Assembly: GCA_023416955.1 (NCBI GenBank)
Contig: JAEZGM010000034.1
Location: 38,718 to 102,717 of the forward strand
Direction: 5' to 3'
Source of the DNA: Bacillota bacterium
GTDB taxonomy: Bacteria; Bacillota; Clostridia; Oscillospirales; Acutalibacteraceae
Length of the DNA stretch: 64,000 bases
Shown: positions 1-9,043 of the stretch, in pieces
Layout: each line of letters begins with the position of its first letter
How positions within the stretch are numbered: the first letter of the stretch is position 1
Position numbers and translations under genes: made by a program
Notes under the pieces: generated by a model
The model's input: the letters and a program-made list of their open reading frames with translations, nothing else
What the model was told of the DNA's origin: nothing
The model's database searches: none

Positions 1-2
1 CG

Positions 3-1805
3 TTTCCCGCATACCGCAGCGGGCAAAGAAGGCTTGCGGTTGGCACTTACAGAACGATAAGCCGGGGCGGGAAGCTCTTTGTTCAGGCTCCGACCGGAAT
101 CGGCAAGACGATCTCCACCCTCTTCCCCACTGTCAAATCCATGGGTGAAGGCAAGACCTCAAAAATTTTTTATCTGACCGCCAAAACGATTACAAGACAA
201 GTTGCGGAAGAAGCGTTGGAGAAAATGGTTTCCGGCGGTTTAAGGTTGAAAATCCTGACGCTGACGGCAAAAGAAAAAATTTGCTTCTGCGAAAAGCCGA
301 TCTGCAATCCGGAGTATTGTGAATACGCAAAGGGACATTACGACCGAATCAATGACGCCATCCTCGAAGCGCTGAAAAGCTGCGATACCTTTACAAGGGG
401 AAGCATTGAGGAACTGGCCGAAAAAAACAAGGTCTGTCCGTTTGAGCTGGCGCTCGATATTTCGCTTTGGGTCGACTGTGTGATCTGTGATTACAATTAT
501 GTTTTTGACCCCCGGGCGTACTTGCGCCGCTTTTTTGCGGAAACCAGCGGCGACTATGTTTTTCTGATTGACGAATCCCACAATCTTGTTGACCGGTCAA
601 GAGAGATGTTTTCATCAGAGCTTTTGAAATCCCAGTTTTACAAAGTTAAAAAGGATTATAAAGGCAGGAATAAGGCACTTGACAAAGTGCTTAATAAAAT
701 CAACAAATTCATGCTGGAATTGCGGAAGAGCTGTGGCGAGCAGGGGCATCTTGTCAGTTCCGACATGCCGAAAGAATTTCTGAATCTTCTCACAAAATAT
801 ATCTCCGTCTGCGAGTCCATGCTGAAAGAACATCGCGAGCTGGGCGAGGACAATGATTTTCTTCAGTTGTATTTTTCAGTCCTCAACTTTATCTTAATTT
901 CGGACTTTTACGACAAACGGTATGTAACACTGACGGATACCTACCAAAATGATGTTGCGGTGAAACTGTTCTGCATCGACCCTTCCTATCTGCTCAGTGA
1001 AGCGCTGAAGCGCGGAGGCTCCGCCGTGCTGTTTTCGGCGACGCTGACCCCCTTGGAGTACTTCCGGGAAATTCTTGGCGGAGCAGACGATGACTGGATG
1101 CTGACGCTTGACTCTCCTTTTGACAGCCGCAATCTGTGCCTGATGGTCGCGGACAATGTATCGACAAAGTACAAGGACAGGGACAAAAGCTGCGACAAAA
1201 TCTCCGAATTAATTCATACGGTTGTCACCGGAAAAACCGGGAACTATATTGTTTATTTTCCGTCCTATCAATACATGCACAAGGTGTTTCAAACATTTCA
1301 GACCCTTCACCCGGAAATTAACGCCGTGGAGCAGCAGCCCGCTATGACGGAAGAAATGCGGGAGGATTTTATTGCTTCTTTTCAGGAAGATCCGCAGCAA
1401 GCCCTTGTCGCTTTCTGCGTCCTCGGCGGAATATTTTCTGAAGGTATTGACCTGAAAGGCAGCCGGCTGATCGGGACGGTAATCGTCAGCGTCGGCTTAC
1501 CGCAATTGAGCGTACAGCAGGACTTAATCAAAGACTACTTTCATGAAAAAAACGGTATGGGCTACGAATACGCCTATATGTACCCCGGAATGAATAAGGT
1601 TCTGCAGGCTGCCGGCAGGGTGATTCGCTCCGAAAATGACAAAGGGGTCGTCCTTTTAATTGATGAACGGTTCGGCCATACCGACTATAAAAATATCTTC
1701 CCGAAACACTGGAGCCACTGCATACCCGTGCGGGACAGCAAAAAAATTGAAAGTATTTTAAATGATTTTTGGAATGAAGCGGATTACCATCCGTATGAAC
1801 ATTGA
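3..1805 (+). CDS. DinG/XPD-like ATP-dependent helicase, 5'-truncated by window edge
   Basis: The reading frame is open from base 3, so the N-terminus lies outside the window and the internal ATG at 141 is not the start. The Walker A motif APTGIGKT is encoded at about 87-111. A cysteine-rich stretch follows (CFCEKPICNPEYC, then NKVC and CVICDYNYVFDP), as in the iron-sulfur domain of XPD/DinG superfamily 2 helicases. Motif II reads DESH where the family norm is DEAH. Motif VI is AAGRVIRSENDKG. Family members of this kind unwind DNA 5' to 3' in repair and usually carry a further N-terminal region of roughly 200 residues. Role in this organism is inferred. It converges on ykuS across a terminator. 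Confidence 0.88.
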   Translation, partial: FPAYRSGQRRLAVGTYRTISRGGKLFVQAPTGIGKTISTLFPTVKSMGEGKTSKIFYLTAKTITRQVAEEALEKMVSGGLRLKILTLTAKEKICFCEKPICNPEYCEYAKGHYDRINDAILEALKSCDTFTRGSIEELAEKNKVCPFELALDISLWVDCVICDYNYVFDPRAYLRRFFAETSGDYVFLIDESHNLVDRSREMFSSELLKSQFYKVKKDYKGRNKALDKVLNKINKFMLELRKSCGEQGHLVSSDMPKEFLNLLTKYISVCESMLKEHRELGEDNDFLQLYFSVLNFILISDFYDKRYVTLTDTYQNDVAVKLFCIDPSYLLSEALKRGGSAVLFSATLTPLEYFREILGGADDDWMLTLDSPFDSRNLCLMVADNVSTKYKDRDKSCDKISELIHTVVTGKTGNYIVYFPSYQYMHKVFQTFQTLHPEINAVEQQPAMTEEMREDFIASFQEDPQQALVAFCVLGGIFSEGIDLKGSRLIGTVIVSVGLPQLSVQQDLIKDYFHEKNGMGYEYAYMYPGMNKVLQAAGRVIRSENDKGVVLLIDERFGHTDYKNIFPKHWSHCIPVRDSKKIESILNDFWNEADYHPYEH

Positions 1806-1878
1806 CGGTAAGGCCCAAGCTCCTATGTCTGCACTGGGAATCAACCCGCAATAAGCAGCTCCGCTAGTAAAAGCCATG

Positions 1879-1926
1879 TAAAAAAATGTGCTCTGATCCG
1901 GCTTAAAAACCGTTTCAGGGCACATT
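1879..1926 (-). terminator. Rho-independent terminator after ykuS-like gene
   Basis: Arms AATGTGCTCTGA and TCAGGGCACATT (1885-1926) form a stem. Read on the minus strand it is followed by a run of seven T. It lies between two convergent genes and may also stop the helicase transcript. Confidence 0.7.
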
Positions 1927-1987
1927 CTTATCTTCAATTTGCGGCATTTCAATCAGTAAGACGGATTTCTATATCTGTTTTATGGAT

Positions 1988-2242
1988 TTACTTTCCGGAT
2001 TCGATTCTCCCGGCTACTTCCTCCGGCGTTAATCCGTCGGCATTAATAACAGGCGCATCGGTTTGCGTGTCGTTGACACCAAGAAAATTAGAATTTTGCC
2101 CGGTCACAACAATGGCATCAAATCCCTGCAAATTTGCGGAGGACTGTTCATTGAAATCGATGCATTCCACATTATAGCCTTTGCCGGATAAATAATTTTT
2201 TACCGGGCTAAGATCCTGTTCAACTGCGATTTTGCCTTTCAT
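1988..2242 (-). CDS. YkuS-like UPF0180 family small protein
   Basis: This 84-residue cytoplasmic protein has the pattern of the UPF0180/YkuS family: an N-terminal IAVEQDLSPVKNYL segment, then a YNVECIDF strand, then FDAIVVTGQNSNFLG. Family function is unknown. The full length matches the usual 75-90 residues. GAGGTGATATT gives a good ribosome site for the ATG. It sits between the end of the ABC exporter operon and the helicase, separated from the exporter by repeat B, so it is probably its own short transcript. Confidence 0.8.
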   Translation of the reverse strand: MKGKIAVEQDLSPVKNYLSGKGYNVECIDFNEQSSANLQGFDAIVVTGQNSNFLGVNDTQTDAPVINADGLTPEEVAGRIESGK

Positions 2243-2310
2243 AATATCACCTCATTCTATTATTTACCCGTAACCCGAATCTATCCACAGAACGGGAAAA
2301 TCGCGGTGAT

Positions 2311-2380
2311 ATAGTCAGCTAACTTGAAAACAGAACCCATCTCCATTTTCCTGGATGTTTTCTAAAGCGAACTGACTATA
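2311..2380. repeat. Short palindrome-ended repeat B, copy 1
   Basis: A 70-bp unit begins ATAGTCAG and ends CTGACTAT, so the ends are inverted copies. The interior is closely similar to 10864-10934, with the shared segment TTTTC(C/T)TGGATGTTTTCTAA. No coding content. It is MITE-like in size and structure, with no transposase in the window. Confidence 0.75.
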
Positions 2381-2398
2381 AGAGAAGGGCACTGCCGT

Positions 2399-4258
2399 TT
2401 AGGAAAGCTCGAACTGTCCGGTATAAAGCTGGTAATAGCGGCCTTTTTCCTCAACCAACTCCTCATGGCTGCCGCGTTCAAGGATTTCTCCGCGCTCCAG
2501 CACAATAATGGCTTTTGCGTTGCGTACGGTAGAAAGGCGATGAGCAATGACGAATACCGTTCGGTTTTCCATCAGGCGGTCCATACCCTTTTCGATCAGC
2601 TTTTCCGTGTGGGTATCTACCGAGCTGGTCGCTTCGTCCAGAATCAGCACCGGGGGATCCATAACCGCCGCGCGCGCAATTGCAATCAGTTGGCGCTGGC
2701 CCTGACTGAGGTTGCCGCCGTCCCCGGTGAGAACGGTGTCATAACCCTTCGGCAGGCGGCGGATAAAGGAATCGGCGCCCGCAAGCTTTGCCGCGGCGGT
2801 AACCTGTTCCATATCCGCTTCTTCATTTCCGTAGCGGATATTGTCGGCGATGGTTCCCGTAAACAGATGCGTATCCTGCAGAACCACCGAAAGTGAGCGC
2901 CGCAAGTCTTCTTTTTTAATATCACGCACATCGATTCCGTCATAGGTGATGCTTCCGCTGTCAACATCGTAAAAACGGTTAATCAAGTTTGCGATGGTTG
3001 TTTTGCCCGCGCCGGTGGAACCAACGAAAGCGATTTTCTGCCCCGGCTTTGCGTACAGGTTAATCTGTCTTAAAATCGGATGCCCGGGCTGATAGCCGAA
3101 AGTCACATCGTGGAAGCGAACATCTCCGCGCAGCGGAATCAGTTCTGTTGAGCCGTCCTTTGTCATACGGTGCCAAGCCCATTGGCCGGTGCGTTCACTG
3201 CTCCGGCGCAGTGTGCCGTCCGGCGCAAGCGCCGCGTGCACCAGTGTCACGCTGCCCGCATCAACCTCTTCCGGCTCCTCCATGACCTCAAAAATGCGTT
3301 CTGCTCCGGAAAGAGCAGCCATCAGCAAATTCATCTGCTGTGAGAACTGGTTTACCGGCATGGCGGTCTGACGCACATAGACAAGGTAAGAAGCAAGCGT
3401 ACCCAATCCGATTTGCCCGGAAATCGCGAAAAAAGCACCGATACAGGCGGACAGAGCGTAATTTACATAGGAAATACTCACAACGACGGGAACCAACAAA
3501 CCGGAGTAAGTTACAGCCCCCGTGGCGGCTTTCTGCAGGCGCTCATTGCGTACCTGAAACGCTTCAAAATCCTTGTCTTCATGATTGAAAATCTGGACAA
3601 CCTTCTGCCCCTGAACCATTTCCTCGACGAAACCGTTCAGTTCGCCCATACTCTGCTGCTGATGGGAAAAATATGTGTGGCTCTTCTTGCCGCTGTAGCG
3701 CAGGAAAAGGAACATACAGAAAAAGGAAGCCAGAACAATCACCGACAGCTGAAAATCCAATACAATCAGCACGGTAAATGTACCGATGATCACGATGAAA
3801 TTCTGAATGATGACCGTAAAGCTGTTATTCAGCGCTTCGGAAATCGTATCAATATCATTGGTAAAGCGGCTCATTACTTCACCGTGTGTGCGTGTGTCGA
3901 AATAACGAAGGGGCAGTTTTTGTACTTTTTTGAACAAATCGTCCCTGATTTCCTGAATAATCTGCTGGGCAACGCGCACCATCAGCTGGGAATAGCCGTA
4001 GGAGCCCACTACGCCGAGCAAGTAGACAGCCGCCATAAAAATCAGCATACGAATCAGCCCCGAAATATTTCCCGGAAGAATATAGTCGTCGATAATCGGT
4101 TTCAACAGGTATGTTCCGTACACGTTGGCAAGCGCGCTGACCGCGGCCAGCAGCGCAACAACAAGAAGGGCACCCAAATGCTTCTTCAGGTAACTGCCAA
4201 GCATCTTCACTGTTTTACGCACATTCTTCGGCTTCTGATATGACCTGATTGCTGCCAT
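2399..4258 (-). CDS. ABC exporter subunit with canonical catalytic site (heterodimer partner)
   Basis: A 619-residue half-transporter. Six-helix exporter domain covers about residues 20-330, and the nucleotide-binding domain covers about 375-619. Visible motifs are Walker A GSTGAGKTT (near 413), signature LSQGQRQ (near 518), Walker B LILDEATSS with the catalytic Glu, and the H-loop IAHRLST. A linker of roughly 40 residues before the nucleotide domain (near 340-380) is longer than usual. Its ATG shares one base with the upstream subunit's stop (TAATG), so the two are translationally coupled. With the degenerate partner it fits the BmrCD/TM287-288 type of heterodimeric multidrug exporter. Substrate is unknown. 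The MarR gene upstream suggests drug or toxin induction. Confidence 0.92.
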   Translation of the reverse strand: MAAIRSYQKPKNVRKTVKMLGSYLKKHLGALLVVALLAAVSALANVYGTYLLKPIIDDYILPGNISGLIRMLIFMAAVYLLGVVGSYGYSQLMVRVAQQIIQEIRDDLFKKVQKLPLRYFDTRTHGEVMSRFTNDIDTISEALNNSFTVIIQNFIVIIGTFTVLIVLDFQLSVIVLASFFCMFLFLRYSGKKSHTYFSHQQQSMGELNGFVEEMVQGQKVVQIFNHEDKDFEAFQVRNERLQKAATGAVTYSGLLVPVVVSISYVNYALSACIGAFFAISGQIGLGTLASYLVYVRQTAMPVNQFSQQMNLLMAALSGAERIFEVMEEPEEVDAGSVTLVHAALAPDGTLRRSSERTGQWAWHRMTKDGSTELIPLRGDVRFHDVTFGYQPGHPILRQINLYAKPGQKIAFVGSTGAGKTTIANLINRFYDVDSGSITYDGIDVRDIKKEDLRRSLSVVLQDTHLFTGTIADNIRYGNEEADMEQVTAAAKLAGADSFIRRLPKGYDTVLTGDGGNLSQGQRQLIAIARAAVMDPPVLILDEATSSVDTHTEKLIEKGMDRLMENRTVFVIAHRLSTVRNAKAIIVLERGEILERGSHEELVEEKGRYYQLYTGQFELS

Positions 4259-5985
4259 TACACCGTTGCCCCTTTCTTTTGAAATTCGTAAATATCCTGA
4301 TAAATCGGATTGTGCGCCAGCAGCTGCTCGTGCGTTCCGATTTCGTTAATTTTTCCATCTTCCAGTACAACAATGCTGTCCGCATTTTCTATGGCGCTGA
4401 TGCGCTGAGTAATGATAATTTTTGTGGTATCGCTCAGGTTCTCTGCCAGGCGCTGCCGTATTCTTCCTTCGGTCGCGGTGTCGACCGCACTGGTGGAGTC
4501 GTCGAATATCAATACGCGCGGGTGCTTCAGCAGCGCGCGTGCAATGCACAAACGCTGTTTTTGCCCGCCTGAAACATTTACGCCGCCTTGCCCAAGGTCG
4601 GTTTCGTAACCGCCCGGCAGCCTGCTGAGTACTTCGTCGGCACAGGCAATCCGGCACGCCCAGTCCAAATCCTCCTGTGTGGCGTTTTCATTGCCCCATT
4701 TCAGGTTTTCACGGACGGTACCGGAAAACAGGGTGTTATTTTGCAGAACCATGCCTACCGCGTCGCGCAGGTGATTCACCGGGTACTCCCTGACGTCACA
4801 GCCGTCAATTTTCAGGCTTCCCTCACTCACATCGTACAGACGGGGAATCAGCTGCACAAGGGATGTTTTCGCCGAGCCCGTCCCGCCCAGAATCCCGACT
4901 GTCTGCCCTGCCTGAATATGCAAATTAATGTCTGACAGCACATATTCCTGCGCTGTTTCCTGATATTTGAAAGAAACGTGCTGAAATTCAATTTCCCCGC
5001 GCTGCACCGTACGCTCCGGCAGGCCGCCGTCCACAATACCCGCAGGCTCATCCAGAACTTCAAATACCCGTTCTACCGAGGTAATGGAACGGCTCAGCAT
5101 CAGAAATACGTTGGAAATCATCATCAGTGAATTCAGGATTTGCAGAACATAACTGAGAAACCCGGTCAGCTGGCCGACCTGCATTCCGTCGGTGTGAATA
5201 AAGTTGCCGCCGAACCAAAGGATGGAGATAATCGTAGCATACATAACCAGCTGAAAATACGGCATATTTAATGCGGCGTAATGGAAAGCACACTCGGAAG
5301 ACGAACGAAACTCCTGATTGACTTCCCCGAACTTTCGGCTCTCGCTGTCGCCCTTGACATAGGATTTGACGGTACGGATCGCCGTCAAATTTTCCTGTAC
5401 CGTGGAGTTCACACGGTCAAGCACCTTCTGCATCCTGCCGTAAATCGGGCCCAATTTTCGGATAATCAAAAACAATCCGATTGCAAGAATCGGAGCGGCA
5501 ATGAGGAATACGACCGCCAGCTTCGGACTGAGCGCAATGGACATCACCAACGCCATGACCAGCATCACCGGGCCGCGCACCAGCGGGCGGATTCCGTTGC
5601 AGACCGCGTTCTGCAAAATCGTAACATCACTGGTTAAGCGGGTAATCAGCGACGGCGTGCTGAAATGATCTAAATTGGAGAAAGAAAAGCCCTGTACCTT
5701 TCGGAATTCCGCCTTGCGCAGCTCCGCGCCAAAGCCCTGACCGGCGCGGGCAGCGAGACGCGCATACAGCATTCCAAGCAGAAGGGAAAGCACAGCGCAC
5801 ACAATCATCAGAAAGCTTCGATGAAAAATATAGGAACGGTCACGGTTAGCTACACCCACATCCACAATTCCCGCCATAATCAGCGGAATAATCAGCTCGA
5901 ACCCGCACTCCAGAATCACACAGATTGAGCTAGCAATCAAATCCTTTTTGTATTGATCGAAATAAACATAAAGACGCTTAAACAC
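4258..5985 (-). CDS. ABC exporter subunit with degenerate catalytic site (heterodimer partner)
   Basis: A 575-residue half-transporter: membrane domain about 1-310, nucleotide domain about 335-575. Walker A is GGTGSAKTS, with Ala where Gly is usual. The signature VSGGQKQR is intact. Walker B ends LIFDDSTSAVD, so the catalytic Glu is Asp, and the switch region reads IITQRIS rather than the usual AHR. These changes mark the non-catalytic half of an asymmetric exporter, which fits coupling to the canonical subunit downstream. It lies 37 bp after the MarR gene on the same strand and is probably co-transcribed with it. Confidence 0.92.
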   Translation of the reverse strand: MFKRLYVYFDQYKKDLIASSICVILECGFELIIPLIMAGIVDVGVANRDRSYIFHRSFLMIVCAVLSLLLGMLYARLAARAGQGFGAELRKAEFRKVQGFSFSNLDHFSTPSLITRLTSDVTILQNAVCNGIRPLVRGPVMLVMALVMSIALSPKLAVVFLIAAPILAIGLFLIIRKLGPIYGRMQKVLDRVNSTVQENLTAIRTVKSYVKGDSESRKFGEVNQEFRSSSECAFHYAALNMPYFQLVMYATIISILWFGGNFIHTDGMQVGQLTGFLSYVLQILNSLMMISNVFLMLSRSITSVERVFEVLDEPAGIVDGGLPERTVQRGEIEFQHVSFKYQETAQEYVLSDINLHIQAGQTVGILGGTGSAKTSLVQLIPRLYDVSEGSLKIDGCDVREYPVNHLRDAVGMVLQNNTLFSGTVRENLKWGNENATQEDLDWACRIACADEVLSRLPGGYETDLGQGGVNVSGGQKQRLCIARALLKHPRVLIFDDSTSAVDTATEGRIRQRLAENLSDTTKIIITQRISAIENADSIVVLEDGKINEIGTHEQLLAHNPIYQDIYEFQKKGATV

Positions 5986-6022
5986 AAAGTTCCCTCCAGG
6001 TGACAGATCGCTGGAAATACAA

Positions 6023-6454
6023 TCATTCCATTGCTTTCCCTGTTAAATTTTGATACATACGGCAAAGAAAATCGATGAACTGCTCCCGCTCCTCCGGTGT
6101 AAATCCCTGCAGGGATTGCTCCTCAATATCCTCGCAAATCCGTGTCCACTCCGCCAGTGCAGCCCCGCCCTTTTCCGTAATGGAAACGGATTCGGCACGC
6201 CGGCGTTCCGCCGATTCGGCGCGTACAATCAATTCATCCTGTTCCATATTATTTAGAAGGCGGGAAACTGTGGCAGGCTCAATATCGAGCGCCTGCGCAA
6301 TATCCTTTTGCATGCAGCGATCATAAAGCGCCAAGTGCCGCAGAACTTTCGGCTGCCCCGGCGAAAGGCCGATTTTCGCCATACCGGGACGTATTTTATT
6401 TTTCTGAGCGTGAAAAGCTTTGTATATCGCCATATGAAGATGAAGGCCCATCAT
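6023..6454 (-). CDS. MarR family transcriptional regulator of the ABC exporter
   Basis: A 143-residue winged-helix protein. Helix-turn-helix region is near residues 45-80 (GQPKVLRHLALYDRCMQKDIAQALDIEPATVSRLL), followed by the wing segment AESAERRRAESVSITEKG. AAAAGGAG lies just upstream of two adjacent ATGs (6454 and 6451). The first is given here but either is possible. It is first in an apparent three-gene operon with two ABC exporter subunits, a common MarR-exporter arrangement. Its promoter contains repeated TTAGC palindromes that probably bind it, giving autoregulation and drug-induced release (inferred). Confidence 0.92.
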   Translation of the reverse strand: MMGLHLHMAIYKAFHAQKNKIRPGMAKIGLSPGQPKVLRHLALYDRCMQKDIAQALDIEPATVSRLLNNMEQDELIVRAESAERRRAESVSITEKGGAALAEWTRICEDIEEQSLQGFTPEEREQFIDFLCRMYQNLTGKAME

Positions 6455-6470
6455 GGCATCTCCTTTTATA

Positions 6471-6540
6471 TTAGCATGCTAACGATTAGCATATTAATAG
6501 TTAGTAAGCTAATATTAGTCCCGAAGATCCGCACTGTCAA
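6471..6540 (-). promoter_or_regulatory. MarR-exporter promoter with three TTAGC operator-like sites
   Basis: On the minus strand a -35 TTGACA (6535-6540) and a -10 TAATAT (6512-6517) are 17 bp apart. Downstream of the -10 lie the perfect 12-bp palindrome TTAGCATGCTAA (6471-6482), TTAGCATATTAA (6486-6497), and TTAGTAAGCTAA (6501-6512). This array is where the MarR product would be expected to block transcription. Confidence 0.8.
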
Positions 6541-6611
6541 GGGGTTCTTCCTGTTTCAAAACGATTTAAAGCGTGGGGGAACCGGTTTTCAGCAATTAAT
6601 TTCTCCGACAA

Positions 6612-6683
6612 CAGCAAAACTCCTTCCGATCAACTAAGCTGCGTTATGCCGCAGCAAGATTGATTAGAAGGAGCTTTTTTGCT
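6612..6683. terminator. Nested hairpin terminator, probably bidirectional
   Basis: An outer stem pairs AGCAAAACTCCTTC with GAAGGAGCTTTTTTGCT and encloses an inner hairpin GCTGCG-TTAT-GCCGCAGC. A T-run sits in the right arm. It lies downstream of the nitroreductase gene end at 6717 on the minus strand. Confidence 0.55.
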
Positions 6684-6716
6684 GTATAAATATTTAGACC
6701 TTACACGCGTCGGAGT

Positions 6717-7559
6717 TCACTCCGATACCCATGAAAAAATATAATGCAACTGTTTCGGTACATTGGAAATCGGTTCAGGAAGTATTTGAAAGCTGCCACT
6801 CATATCCCGTTCCATGGCCGCCAGATGAAAATGACAGGCCGCAATGCCGATGTCCACCCTTTGAATATCAAAAGCCATAGAGCGCGTGTAGGCCTCTGAC
6901 TTTTCTTCATAAAAGTGGCAGTTATTCCCGTCTAAAACAACTCTCCACGGCTGCTTATTGGAAGCTGACGGCGCGAGCCGCAGCATTTCAAGCGGAAACG
7001 CGAAGGCACCCGCATCTGCCTCGGTCAGCGGAGCTGAAAAGTCTTTCTTATAAAAAAGTTTGCTCCACGGCTTTCGGTGGTCCGCCCCAACGCTCTTTCG
7101 CATGAGGGACTCCGTAAACCTTTTTTTGGCCGCCGGGTAACCCAGCGGAGAGATTGCGGGAAACAACTCATTTTTTTGAACGGACATCGCCTCTGCAAAT
7201 GCGCTGCGGTTAAATGTTCCCCCCAGCCAGCAGGTACCGAGCCCGAGCGAAGCAGCGTATAAAATCAGTTTTTCAAACTCGTATCCCAGCGCTTCAAGGG
7301 AAAGCCCTTCATTTACAACCGTAGCGCCGATAAAATCGCTTGCGCCCTTAATGACGCCGTAGGTGCCGAGCTTTTCCCCATTGGCGGCTATATTGGACTC
7401 CAGCAGTCTGAATTTCACTTCAGCAGAAAAAGGATTGGACGATGTTTGCATGTAAGCCCGCAATTTGTCTTTCATATCGGGGGAAAGGGGCGTTCCGTCA
7501 TAGGTTCTTACGCTGTAACGCGCTTTTACGGCTGGTTCAACGAAAAAATCCAATTTCAT
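6717..7559 (-). CDS. Nitroreductase-like FMN protein, TM1586 type
   Basis: A 280-residue protein with two nitroreductase-like halves. The first has YSVRTYDGTPLS near residue 16 and the second has LRLAPSASNKQPWRVVLDG near 195, the typical flavin-contacting segment. ASLGLGTCWLGGTFN (near 105-120) is the other conserved core piece. Length and layout match the single-chain TM1586 nitroreductase family, which packs a dimer-like fold into one chain. It probably reduces quinones, nitro compounds or flavins with NAD(P)H. Substrate cannot be read from sequence. It is last in a minus-strand set with an ABM protein and a second nitroreductase. Confidence 0.85.
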   Translation of the reverse strand: MKLDFFVEPAVKARYSVRTYDGTPLSPDMKDKLRAYMQTSSNPFSAEVKFRLLESNIAANGEKLGTYGVIKGASDFIGATVVNEGLSLEALGYEFEKLILYAASLGLGTCWLGGTFNRSAFAEAMSVQKNELFPAISPLGYPAAKKRFTESLMRKSVGADHRKPWSKLFYKKDFSAPLTEADAGAFAFPLEMLRLAPSASNKQPWRVVLDGNNCHFYEEKSEAYTRSMAFDIQRVDIGIAACHFHLAAMERDMSGSFQILPEPISNVPKQLHYIFSWVSE

Positions 7560-7574
7560 ACGCGATTAAGCCCC

Positions 7575-7865
7575 CTATACCAGCTTTTGATAAAGGTTCG
7601 TTTCACCCGGTTTTTCCGACAGGGTTGCAAACTGCGGTACAATTTCTTTAAAATGCGCCGCTGCCATGTGCTGTTTCAAAAGGTCCATACTTTCCCACTC
7701 TTCAATGATGGTCAGAACCTGAGGATCGGACGAATCCTGAAAAAGCTCGTAATGGATACATCCGGCATCGTTTTGCACCGTAGCCTTTACAAGCTTTTCC
7801 GCCAAAGAGATAAAATCCTCTACTTTGTCTTTTTGAACATAATTTTTTGCAACTACTTTAACCAT
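7575..7865 (-). CDS. ABM-domain putative quinol monooxygenase
   Basis: About 96 residues forming one antibiotic biosynthesis monooxygenase (ABM, YgiN-like) ferredoxin fold: VKVVAKNYVQKDKVEDFISLAEKLVKAT, then DAGCIHYELFQD, then LTIIEEWESMDLLKQHMAAAHF. An ATG at 7889 is in frame, but the ATG at 7865 has the better ribosome site (AGAGGG) and avoids overlap with the upstream gene. Relatives oxidise quinols or act on small electrophiles without a cofactor. Location between two nitroreductases supports a role in quinone or electrophile handling (inferred). Confidence 0.85.
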   Translation of the reverse strand: MVKVVAKNYVQKDKVEDFISLAEKLVKATVQNDAGCIHYELFQDSSDPQVLTIIEEWESMDLLKQHMAAAHFKEIVPQFATLSEKPGETNLYQKLV

Positions 7866-7882
7866 TGATTTTTTCCCTCTCT

Positions 7883-8386
7883 TTACCATTTTTCATAATG
7901 AACTTTTTTCTCGTTATAGCGGTCGATAAATTCATTTTTCTGCCCGTCCGGATAACCGACGGAAATCAGTGCAAACGGCTTGATCGCTTCCGGAAGATGA
8001 TACAGATTGCGCACATTTTCCATAACAGAATCCGCAGTCGCTACACCGAACCACACGGCACCCAAGCCCAGACTGGCGGCTTCCAGCAAAATATTCTGCG
8101 CAGCGGCGCCCATATCCTGCTGCCATGCCGTCGGAATTTTTAACTCATCGCCATTTGCCAGAAGGACAAAGGTTACTGCCGAACTTGCGACAGGCTTTGC
8201 GTAAGGGGAAACCGCAGAAAGCGATTTCAGGTTCTCCTTATCCTGTACGACAATGAGCTCCCACTCCTGCTGATTTGCAGCGGAAGGAGCCTGCATAGCG
8301 GCGCGGAGAAGGCGGTCGACCTTTTCCTTTTCAACGGTTTTTTCCTCATATTTGCGGATGCTTCTGCGAGTGAAAATTTCATCCAT
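7883..8386 (-). CDS. Nitroreductase family protein
   Basis: A 167-residue single-domain nitroreductase. FTRRSIRKYEEKTVEKEKVDRLLRAAMQAPSAANQQEWE (residues 5-43) is the classic N-terminal FMN-binding pattern. AAQNILLEAASLGLGAVWFGVA (about 95-116) and ALISVGYPDGQK complete it. GGAGGTG precedes the ATG. Probably an FMN-dependent NAD(P)H oxidoreductase acting as a dimer. First structural gene after the MarR regulator and likely controlled by it. Confidence 0.92.
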   Translation of the reverse strand: MDEIFTRRSIRKYEEKTVEKEKVDRLLRAAMQAPSAANQQEWELIVVQDKENLKSLSAVSPYAKPVASSAVTFVLLANGDELKIPTAWQQDMGAAAQNILLEAASLGLGAVWFGVATADSVMENVRNLYHLPEAIKPFALISVGYPDGQKNEFIDRYNEKKVHYEKW

Positions 8387-8434
8387 TAATAGGACACCTC
8401 CGAAATGATTTTATATATTTAAGATAGGTCTTGC

Positions 8435-8878
8435 TTATCCCTTATCTTCCAAATTGGCGATCAATTTATTCACAGTCGCAATAAATTCTTCCTTTTCCTG
8501 AGGAGCCAGAATGTCGGAATAGCTTTGACGGACGCTGCCCCAGGCCTTCAAAATGTCCGACTGCAAAAGCTTCCCCTCCTCTGTAGCAAAAATATAAGCA
8601 TTCTTGCCGTCGGCTTTTCGGCTTACAAGACCCATTCTGTTCAGCTTATCTACAAAACGGGTAATCGTGGACGGCGTCATATGAAGCCGCTCCCCTATTT
8701 CCTTCTGCTGAATTCCGTCATTGTTATTCACCAAATAGAGCAGGAACGCATGGCTGGGGGACAAACCGGTTATCCGAAACTTCTCTTCCGCGAATTTACT
8801 CATCACACGTGCCAATTTACACGAAGAAAAAAACAGGCAGCTATTCAATTGACAATCGTCGTTTTTCTTATCGTCCAT
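8435..8878 (-). CDS. MarR family regulator of redox genes
   Basis: A 147-residue MarR protein when started at ATG 8878, which has AAAGGAG at good spacing. An ATG 10 codons upstream lacks one. The winged-helix core is GIQQKEIGERLHMTPSTITRFVDKLNRMGLVSRKADGKNAY. Three cysteines lie near the N-terminus (DDCQLNSCLFFSSCKLAR). The family includes thiol-based redox sensors, so cysteine sensing of electrophiles is plausible but unproven. It is divergent from the Rrf2 gene and upstream of two nitroreductases and the ABM gene. Confidence 0.9.
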   Translation of the reverse strand: MDDKKNDDCQLNSCLFFSSCKLARVMSKFAEEKFRITGLSPSHAFLLYLVNNNDGIQQKEIGERLHMTPSTITRFVDKLNRMGLVSRKADGKNAYIFATEEGKLLQSDILKAWGSVRQSYSDILAPQEKEEFIATVNKLIANLEDKG

Positions 8879-8896
8879 TGCTTTATTCTCCTTTGT

Positions 8897-8936
8897 TTGT
8901 ACATACAAGTATAGTTGAGCTTTTGTATTATGTCAA
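8897..8936 (-). promoter_or_regulatory. Promoter and operator of the MarR-nitroreductase genes
   Basis: Minus-strand -35 TTGACA (8931-8936) and -10 TATACT (8908-8913) are 17 bp apart. TTGTACATACAA (8897-8908), with inverted arms TTGTA/TACAA, abuts the -10 and is a likely MarR operator. Confidence 0.75.
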
Positions 8937-8987
8937 TCCTAATTTATAAAAGACAAAAATTATTTTTATAAATTGCATACAATTCTC

Positions 8988-9016
8988 TTGACAAACACTT
9001 TATTTGAAACTATAAT
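8988..9016 (+). promoter_or_regulatory. Sigma-A promoter of the Rrf2 operon
   Basis: -35 TTGACA (8988-8993), 17-bp spacer, -10 TATAAT (9011-9016). A consensus promoter 28 bp before the Rrf2 ATG, back to back with the MarR promoter. Confidence 0.85.
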
Positions 9017-9043
9017 GGTTACAAATAGAAACGAGGCTGAACA

